Assembly (NCBI RefSeq): GCF_025460765.1
Contig: NZ_JAMWEG010000020.1
Coordinates: 56,582 to 120,581, forward strand
DNA: 64,000 bases
Source of the DNA: Micromonospora sp. MA102
Lineage (GTDB): Bacteria; Actinomycetota; Actinomycetes; Mycobacteriales; Micromonosporaceae
Direction: 5' to 3'
Part shown: positions 59,224 to 64,000 of the stretch, one piece after another
Position numbering within the stretch: position 1 is the first letter of the stretch
Layout of the letters: each line of letters opens with the position of its first letter
Position numbers and translations under genes: made by a program
Notes under the pieces: model-generated
Told to the model about the DNA's origin: nothing
The model's database searches: none
What the model saw: only the letters and a program-made list of their open reading frames with translations

Positions 59224-59880
59224 GTGAGCGCACGAGACGTCGAGGCGCACCGCGACGAGCCCGTCCACGGTGGGCACGACTACGACGAGGTCTACCGCGA
59301 CACCGCCGACTCGGGCGGGCCGCCCTGGGAGATCGGCGGTCCCCAACCGGCGCTCGCCGAGGTGCTCGACCACGGGGTCCGGGGCCCGACGGTGCTCGAC
59401 ATCGGCTGCGGCAGCGGCGATCTCGCGATCGCCCTCGCCCGGCGCGGCCACCGGGTGACGGCGGTCGACATCTCCCGCGTGGCCATCGACCAGGCCCGCG
59501 CCAAGGCCGCCGCCGAGGGCCTGTCGGTGCACTTCGAGGTCCAGGACGCCACGAAGCTGTCGCTGCCCTCGGCGCCGTTCGACTCGGTGTTCGACTCCGG
59601 CCTGCTGCACAGCATCCACCGCAACGGCGGCGCGGTGGACCGCTACCTCGCGTCGCTGCCGGGCCTCGCCGCGCCGGGCGCTGCCGTCTTCGTGCTGGCC
59701 GTGTCGCCGGAGGCGGGCCACGGCTGGGGCCTGACCGAGCCGGAGCTGCGGGCGGCCTTCGCCGGGCCGGAGTGGGTCGACACCGAGGTCACGAGCATCG
59801 ACGTGGTCGCGGAGACCGGCGGCTCGACGCTCCACCTGGCCGGTCACCTGCTCCGCACGGTCCGCGCACTCGACGCCTGA
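59224..59880 (+). CDS. SAM-dependent methyltransferase
   Basis: A 218-aa class I methyltransferase: motif I VLDIGCGSGDLAIALARRGH, motif II VTAVDISRVA, and FDSVFDSGLLHSIHR. The HxxLYDEVYR-type N-terminus (DYDEVYRDT) with PWEIGGPQP resembles the thiopurine/UbiG-like small-molecule methyltransferases. AGGGGG precedes the GTG; a TAGGGT -10-like box is at 59171-59176. It may tailor the product of the neighbouring cluster or be independent. Confidence 0.9.
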   Translation: MSARDVEAHRDEPVHGGHDYDEVYRDTADSGGPPWEIGGPQPALAEVLDHGVRGPTVLDIGCGSGDLAIALARRGHRVTAVDISRVAIDQARAKAAAEGLSVHFEVQDATKLSLPSAPFDSVFDSGLLHSIHRNGGAVDRYLASLPGLAAPGAAVFVLAVSPEAGHGWGLTEPELRAAFAGPEWVDTEVTSIDVVAETGGSTLHLAGHLLRTVRALDA

Positions 59881-59884
59881 CCCC

Positions 59885-59955
59885 GCGCCGGCCAGCGGCT
59901 TCCAACCCTGCGCCACCCAGCGGCTTCCACCCCCCGCGCCACCCAGCGGGCGAGC
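59885..59955. repeat. Imperfect 25-26 bp tandem repeat in a 292-bp intergenic region
   Basis: The unit GCGCC(GG/AC)CCAGCGGCTTCC... starts at 59885, 59910 and 59936, giving about 2.7 copies. The rest of 59881-60172 shows no ORF of good codon use. It is presumably the promoter region of the oxygenase operon. Confidence 0.65.
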
Positions 59956-60172
59956 ACGGGCTCCACCGGCGACGGCCCGGACCCGTCCCTCCCCGCATCC
60001 TCGTAGCGGGGTCCCGTCCCCACGGCGTCAACGGGCGGGGACGCCGCCGGGGCCGCCCGTGACGGCGGGTTGACGCGACCTCCGGCAGGGTCGCAGCGCG
60101 ACGACGTGGTGGCTCGGGCAGCACCGGCCGCGACAGCTCCACCGTCTCCCGCAGGCCGTCGAAGGGGACTTC

Positions 60173-62452
60173 ATGATCAGGACGATGCTCCGGCTGCGCG
60201 CGCGTCAGGGCTGCGAGCCCACCGTGCGGTCCGCGTGGGGGACGGTCGCGGAGCAGGTCGGCGGGCTGGCCGGCAACCTCCGGCACGAGCTGCTGCTCGA
60301 CGCCCTGGACCCGCGTGGGTTCGTCCTCGTCACCGAGTGGGCCGACGAGGAGGCGCTGCGGGCGTACCGGGACGGGCCGGTGGCCGCGCGGCTGGCCGAG
60401 CTCGTCCGGCCGCTGACCGAGCCGGGCGGCCCGGTCGACTACCCCGTGCTGCGGGAGCACGGCACGGGCGACTCGACGGTCTACGTGGACGTCGAGCTGA
60501 CCGTGCCGGCGCCCCGGCTCGCCGAGTTCCACCGCGGCTACCCGGAGGTCCGGGCGCGGATGGCCGGGATACCCGGGTACCGGCGCGAGCAGTTGCTGCG
60601 CGAACCCGGGTCGGACGTGCACCACATCTTCGCCGAGTGGAACAGCGCGGGGGAGTTCCTCCGCTGGATCGCCGACCCGGCCCACGCCTCCGCGCAGGCC
60701 GGGCCGATCGCGCCGTTCCTTCTCGACATCCGGCGCCGCCTGTTCCACGTCGTGCCCGACGGGGACGGCCGGCGCCACCCCACCACCGGCAGGGAGGCCG
60801 ACGTGCACAGGACAACGGACGTACTCGTCGTCGGGGCGGGGCCCGCCGGGCTGACCGCCGCCGTCGAGCTGGCCCGGCGGGGTGTCGACTGCCGGGTGAT
60901 CGACAAGCTGGCCACCCCGGCCGGGCAGGCGGACAAGGCGATCGGCGTCCACTGCCGCACCATGGAGATCTGGGAGGAGCAGGGCGTCGTCCGGGAGGCC
61001 ATGGACGCCGGGATCTGGCTCACCGGCAACATGGTCTTCGTCAACGGGGCGGAGACCCACCGGATGAGCTGGGAGCTGCCCGGCCTGCCGTACGCTCACC
61101 TCGGACTGCCCCAGTACGAGACCGAGCGCATCCTCACCGCCCGCCTGGCCACCCTCGGGGTGCGCCCCCGGCGCGGCGCCGAGCTGGTCGACTTCGCGCA
61201 GGACGACGACGGCGTGACGGCCACCGTCACCACGGCCGACGGCGGCACCGAGACGGTGCGCGCGAAGTACCTGGTCGGCTGCGACGGCGCGCACAGCAGG
61301 GTCCGGGAGCTGCTCGGGCTGACCTTCACCGGCGGGCTGGGCCGGTTCCCGCAGCTGTTCATGCTCGGCGACGTCGACGTGGACTGGGACATGCCCGAGG
61401 GGCACCTGCTGCGGTTCCTGCACGAGACCGACGGCCGCATGGACGGCATGCTGGTCTGCGTCCCGCTGCGCGGCGAGCGCCGGTACCGGATCGCCACGCT
61501 GGCCCCGCCCCGGTTCTTCGCGCAGACCGGCGGGCAGGACGCCCCGCCCGGGTTCAGCGCGGAGCTGGGCGCACCGACCCTGGCCGACGTCCAGGCCGCC
61601 CTCGACCACCTCGCCCCGCCCGGCACCCGCGCCTCGAACCTGCGCTGGTCGTCGGTGTTCCGGATCAGCCACGGCATCGTGGACCGCTACCGCGACGGCC
61701 GGGTGTTCGTGGTCGGCGACGCGGCCCACCTGCACCCGCCGGCCGGCGGCCAGGGCATGAACACCGGGATCCAGGACGCCTGGAACCTGGCCTGGAAGCT
61801 GGCCCTGGCGGTACGCGGGATCGCCGCGCCCGGCCTGCTGGACAGCTACGAGACCGAGCGGCGGCCGGAGGGCGAGGAGATCGTCGGCCGTGCCGTGCGG
61901 ATGGCCTTCACCGACGAGCTGGACCGCGAGGACCTGAAGCGGCAGTTCCTCCAGGAGATGTCCATGCTGCTCAGCTACGCGGGCAGCCCGCTGGTCGGTG
62001 AGTGCGTGTCCGATCCGGACGCGCTGGGCGAGGCCCCCCGTCCGGGCGACCGCGCCCCCGACGTGGACGGGCTGCTGCGGCGCGGCGTCGGCCACCCGCT
62101 GCGGTTGCGCGACCTGACCCGCGGCACCCGCCACACGCTGCTGCTCTACGCCGATGCGTCGGCCGACGAGGCGGCGCTGGGCGCCATCGCCGAGCTCTGC
62201 GCCGACGTGCGGCGGCAGGCGGCCGGGGAGGTCGACGCGTACCTGCTGCTCAGTCCGGACGCCGCCGAGCCGCGGCTGCTCGACCCGCCGACGGTGTGCG
62301 ACGCCGACGGCCGGTTCCGCGCCGCGTACGGACTGACCGGCACCGGGCTGTACCTGGTCCGCCCGGACGGGCACGTCGGCTTCCGCAGCCAGCCGGTCGA
62401 CGCCGACGCGCTCCGCAAGCACCTGCACCTGGTGTTCGGGGGTGCCCGGTGA
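60173..62452 (+). CDS. ABM-ABM-FAD monooxygenase fusion (aromatic polyketide hydroxylase type)
   Basis: A 759-aa fusion. Residues ~1-95 and ~103-200 are two antibiotic-biosynthesis-monooxygenase (ABM, dimeric alpha/beta-barrel) domains. Residues ~211-600 are a PHBH-like FAD monooxygenase: GAGPAG dinucleotide loop, DG motif in VGCDGAHSRVRE, and GD motif in VVGDAAHLHPPAGGQGMNTG. Residues ~620-759 are a thioredoxin-like C-terminal domain. Such enzymes hydroxylate or ring-cleave aromatic polyketides. GAAGGGGA precedes the ATG. A second strong start (GGGAGG then GTG at 60803) lies exactly at the FAD domain, so a 549-aa stand-alone form may also be made. It overlaps the next gene by 4 bp. Confidence 0.92.
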   Translation: MIRTMLRLRARQGCEPTVRSAWGTVAEQVGGLAGNLRHELLLDALDPRGFVLVTEWADEEALRAYRDGPVAARLAELVRPLTEPGGPVDYPVLREHGTGDSTVYVDVELTVPAPRLAEFHRGYPEVRARMAGIPGYRREQLLREPGSDVHHIFAEWNSAGEFLRWIADPAHASAQAGPIAPFLLDIRRRLFHVVPDGDGRRHPTTGREADVHRTTDVLVVGAGPAGLTAAVELARRGVDCRVIDKLATPAGQADKAIGVHCRTMEIWEEQGVVREAMDAGIWLTGNMVFVNGAETHRMSWELPGLPYAHLGLPQYETERILTARLATLGVRPRRGAELVDFAQDDDGVTATVTTADGGTETVRAKYLVGCDGAHSRVRELLGLTFTGGLGRFPQLFMLGDVDVDWDMPEGHLLRFLHETDGRMDGMLVCVPLRGERRYRIATLAPPRFFAQTGGQDAPPGFSAELGAPTLADVQAALDHLAPPGTRASNLRWSSVFRISHGIVDRYRDGRVFVVGDAAHLHPPAGGQGMNTGIQDAWNLAWKLALAVRGIAAPGLLDSYETERRPEGEEIVGRAVRMAFTDELDREDLKRQFLQEMSMLLSYAGSPLVGECVSDPDALGEAPRPGDRAPDVDGLLRRGVGHPLRLRDLTRGTRHTLLLYADASADEAALGAIAELCADVRRQAAGEVDAYLLLSPDAAEPRLLDPPTVCDADGRFRAAYGLTGTGLYLVRPDGHVGFRSQPVDADALRKHLHLVFGGAR

Positions 62453-62769
62453 CCCGGGTGCGGACCGTGCTCGCCATGCGCACCCGGGAGGGCTGCGAGG
62501 AGCGTTTCGAGTCGGAGTGGCGCAGCGCGGCCGAGGAGATCCGCACACTGGACGGTTGCCTGCACCAGGACCTGGTCCGCGACGCCGACGACCCGCGCAG
62601 CTACCTGATCATCAGCGACTGGGCGGACCGCGAGCGGCTGGACGCCTTCGGCCGCAGCGCGCACCGGGACCGGCTGCTGCGCATCATCCGCGAGCTGCGT
62701 GAGTCCGCGCAGCGGCACACCTACCAGGTGCTGCACAGCGTGGGCAGCGCACCCGAGGAGGACCGATGA
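62449..62769 (+). CDS. ABM-family monooxygenase (small)
   Basis: A 106-aa ABM domain protein (RVRTVLAMRTREGCEERFES, RSYLIISDWADRERLDAF). Dimeric members oxidise anthrones to quinones or cyclise polyketides without cofactors; others are inactive helpers. It is clearly related to the N-terminal ABM domain of the fusion upstream (both have the TREGCE/ARQGCE and WADxExL patterns). The GTG overlaps the previous stop and its stop overlaps the P450 ATG, so three oxygenases are translationally coupled. Confidence 0.9.
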   Translation: MTRVRTVLAMRTREGCEERFESEWRSAAEEIRTLDGCLHQDLVRDADDPRSYLIISDWADRERLDAFGRSAHRDRLLRIIRELRESAQRHTYQVLHSVGSAPEEDR

Positions 62770-63992
62770 CCGAGGACGCCGTTCCGGCGAGCGAGCTCTA
62801 CACCGACGGGTTCGCCGCCGACCCCTACCCGACCTTCGCCCGGCTGCGCAACGACCGGCCGGTGTGCCCGGTCAGCTCCCCGCGCTTCGACTCCTGGCTG
62901 ATCACCCGCTTCGACGACGCCCGGGCGGCGCTCACCGACCCGCGGCTGTCCAAGGACCTCTACGGTCCCGGCCAGCACTACCTGCGGATCTTCGGGCCGA
63001 ACTCCGAGGGCTTGAACCGCAACATGCTCAACTCCGACCCGCCCGAGCACACCCGGCTGCGCCGGGTCGTCTCCCAGGCGTTCGCGCCGCGGCGGATCGA
63101 GGCGCTCCGGCCGCGGGTGGCGCAGGTCGTCGACCACCTGATCGACAAGATGCTCCCGCAGGGCCAGGCCGAGCTGATGCACGACTTCGCCATCCCGCTG
63201 CCCATGACGGTCATCTGCGAGCTGCTCGGGGTGCCGCCGGAGGACCACGACCGGGTGCTCGACTGGACCCAGGTGATCCGCACCTCCGGCTCGACCCGGC
63301 GGCCGCCGCAGGAGGAGCGGGCGGCCGTGCAGGAGGCCCAGCTGCGCCTGCACCACTACTTCGCCGACCTGGTGCGGGCCAAGCGCGACGACCCGGCCGA
63401 CGACATCATCGGCGCGCTGATCGACGCGGTCGACCGCGACGGGACGCTCTCCGAGGCGGAGCTGGTCACCACGACGTTCCTGCTGGTGTTCGCCGGGCAC
63501 CAGACCACCGCGGACTTCCTCGGCAACGCGATGCTCGCCCTGCTCACCCATCCCGAGCAGCTCGAGATGCTGCGCAACACGCCCCAGCTGCTGCCGGCGG
63601 CGATCGAGGAGCTGCTCCGGTTCGACGGTCCGCTGCCGGTGGCCAGCCCGCGGGTCGCCACCGAGGACGTCGAGTACGAGGGGGTGTGCATCCCGCGCGG
63701 CGCGATCGTCGGCGTGGCGATCAACGCGGCGAACCACGACCCCGCGCACTTCACCGACCCGGACCGGCTGGACCTGCGCCGGGTCCGCGGCCCGCACCTG
63801 GGCTTCGGGCACGGCGTGCACTACTGCCTCGGCGTCTCGCTGGCCCGGATGGAGGCGCAGATCGCGCTCGCCGCGCTGCTGCGCCGGCTGCCCGGGCTGC
63901 GGCTCGGCGTGCCCCTCGACGAGGTGCGCCGGCTGCCCGCCGCGTCGCCGTTCCGCGGCCTGCTGGAGCTGCCGATCACCTTCGCCGCCTGA
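62766..63992 (+). CDS. Cytochrome P450
   Basis: A 408-aa bacterial class I P450. The I-helix oxygen-binding motif is FAGHQTT, the K-helix ExxR is EELLR, and the heme-binding loop FGHGVHYCLG has the ligand Cys354. Length and motifs fit the CYP105/CYP107 groups that hydroxylate or couple natural products. No ferredoxin or reductase is seen before the window ends. Third gene of the coupled oxygenase operon; the likely substrate is the aromatic product of a cluster continuing to the right. Confidence 0.95.
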   Translation: MTEDAVPASELYTDGFAADPYPTFARLRNDRPVCPVSSPRFDSWLITRFDDARAALTDPRLSKDLYGPGQHYLRIFGPNSEGLNRNMLNSDPPEHTRLRRVVSQAFAPRRIEALRPRVAQVVDHLIDKMLPQGQAELMHDFAIPLPMTVICELLGVPPEDHDRVLDWTQVIRTSGSTRRPPQEERAAVQEAQLRLHHYFADLVRAKRDDPADDIIGALIDAVDRDGTLSEAELVTTTFLLVFAGHQTTADFLGNAMLALLTHPEQLEMLRNTPQLLPAAIEELLRFDGPLPVASPRVATEDVEYEGVCIPRGAIVGVAINAANHDPAHFTDPDRLDLRRVRGPHLGFGHGVHYCLGVSLARMEAQIALAALLRRLPGLRLGVPLDEVRRLPAASPFRGLLELPITFAA

Positions 63993-64000
63993 GCCTTGGG

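Noticed and set aside
56395..59916. 1173-codon minus-strand frame opposite the LAL gene
   Set aside because: Composition-driven shadow; the plus strand encodes a complete LAL regulator.
59885..59955. Repeat block considered as CRISPR or attachment site
   Set aside because: No unique spacers, no integrase or cas gene and no tRNA nearby.

Overview
The window is a very GC-rich actinobacterial chromosome segment (third codon positions almost all G or C, many GTG starts, many leaderless or 4-bp-overlapping genes). Gene content suggests a soil mycelial actinomycete, most likely Micromonosporaceae such as Micromonospora or a relative: ESX-type secretion genes, a LAL regulator, a secreted cutinase and chitinase, and the edge of an aromatic polyketide cluster. 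The family assignment is inference. I saw no rRNA, tRNA, CRISPR array or transposase.

Left part (1-20 kb): a cut-off gene end, then a minus-strand block with a polytopic protein carrying a serine-hydrolase motif, a membrane-anchored glycoside-hydrolase-like protein and an MFS exporter. Opposite them is a LuxR/NB-ARC regulator. An AHSA1-ArsR-AHSA1 operon follows, with paired 17-bp palindromes around its promoter, then an FMN reductase, a RibD-like reductase, a VOC protein, a WYL regulator with its own palindrome, a second copy of the membrane hydrolase, another VOC protein, a GltB-like flavoprotein, and a signal-peptide-like mini-ORF overlapping a peptidoglycan amidase.

Middle (20-46 kb): a coupled minus-strand operon of YbaB-like, EspC-like and WxG-type proteins ending in a probable PD-(D/E)XK nuclease and a candidate immunity protein. 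Next come a LacI regulator, a CGNR-finger protein, a methyltransferase, a lipoprotein, a GH18 chitinase, and an ABC-F protein preceded by a 9-codon leader ORF. A leaderless acyl-CoA dehydrogenase with an operator is followed by an acyl-CoA ligase coupled to a 23-codon ORF. A locus built around a 1255-aa TPR-CHAT protease homologue, with a small Cys-rich protein, a membrane protein and a TPR protein, may be a defence or signalling system. After a TetR/MFS pair come two broken genes (metallophosphoesterase and TolB-like) abutting at about 45.0 kb.

Right part (46-64 kb): an envelope polysaccharide locus (GT39-like and cellulose-synthase-like glycosyltransferases, three tandem GH26 paralogues), a conserved unknown protein, and a secreted cutinase closely resembling PET-degrading polyester hydrolases. 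A TetR regulator, a LAL regulator with an altered Walker A, and a methyltransferase lead into a coupled oxygenase operon: an ABM-ABM-FAD monooxygenase fusion, a stand-alone ABM protein and a P450. The operon looks like the start of a type II polyketide cluster continuing beyond the right edge.
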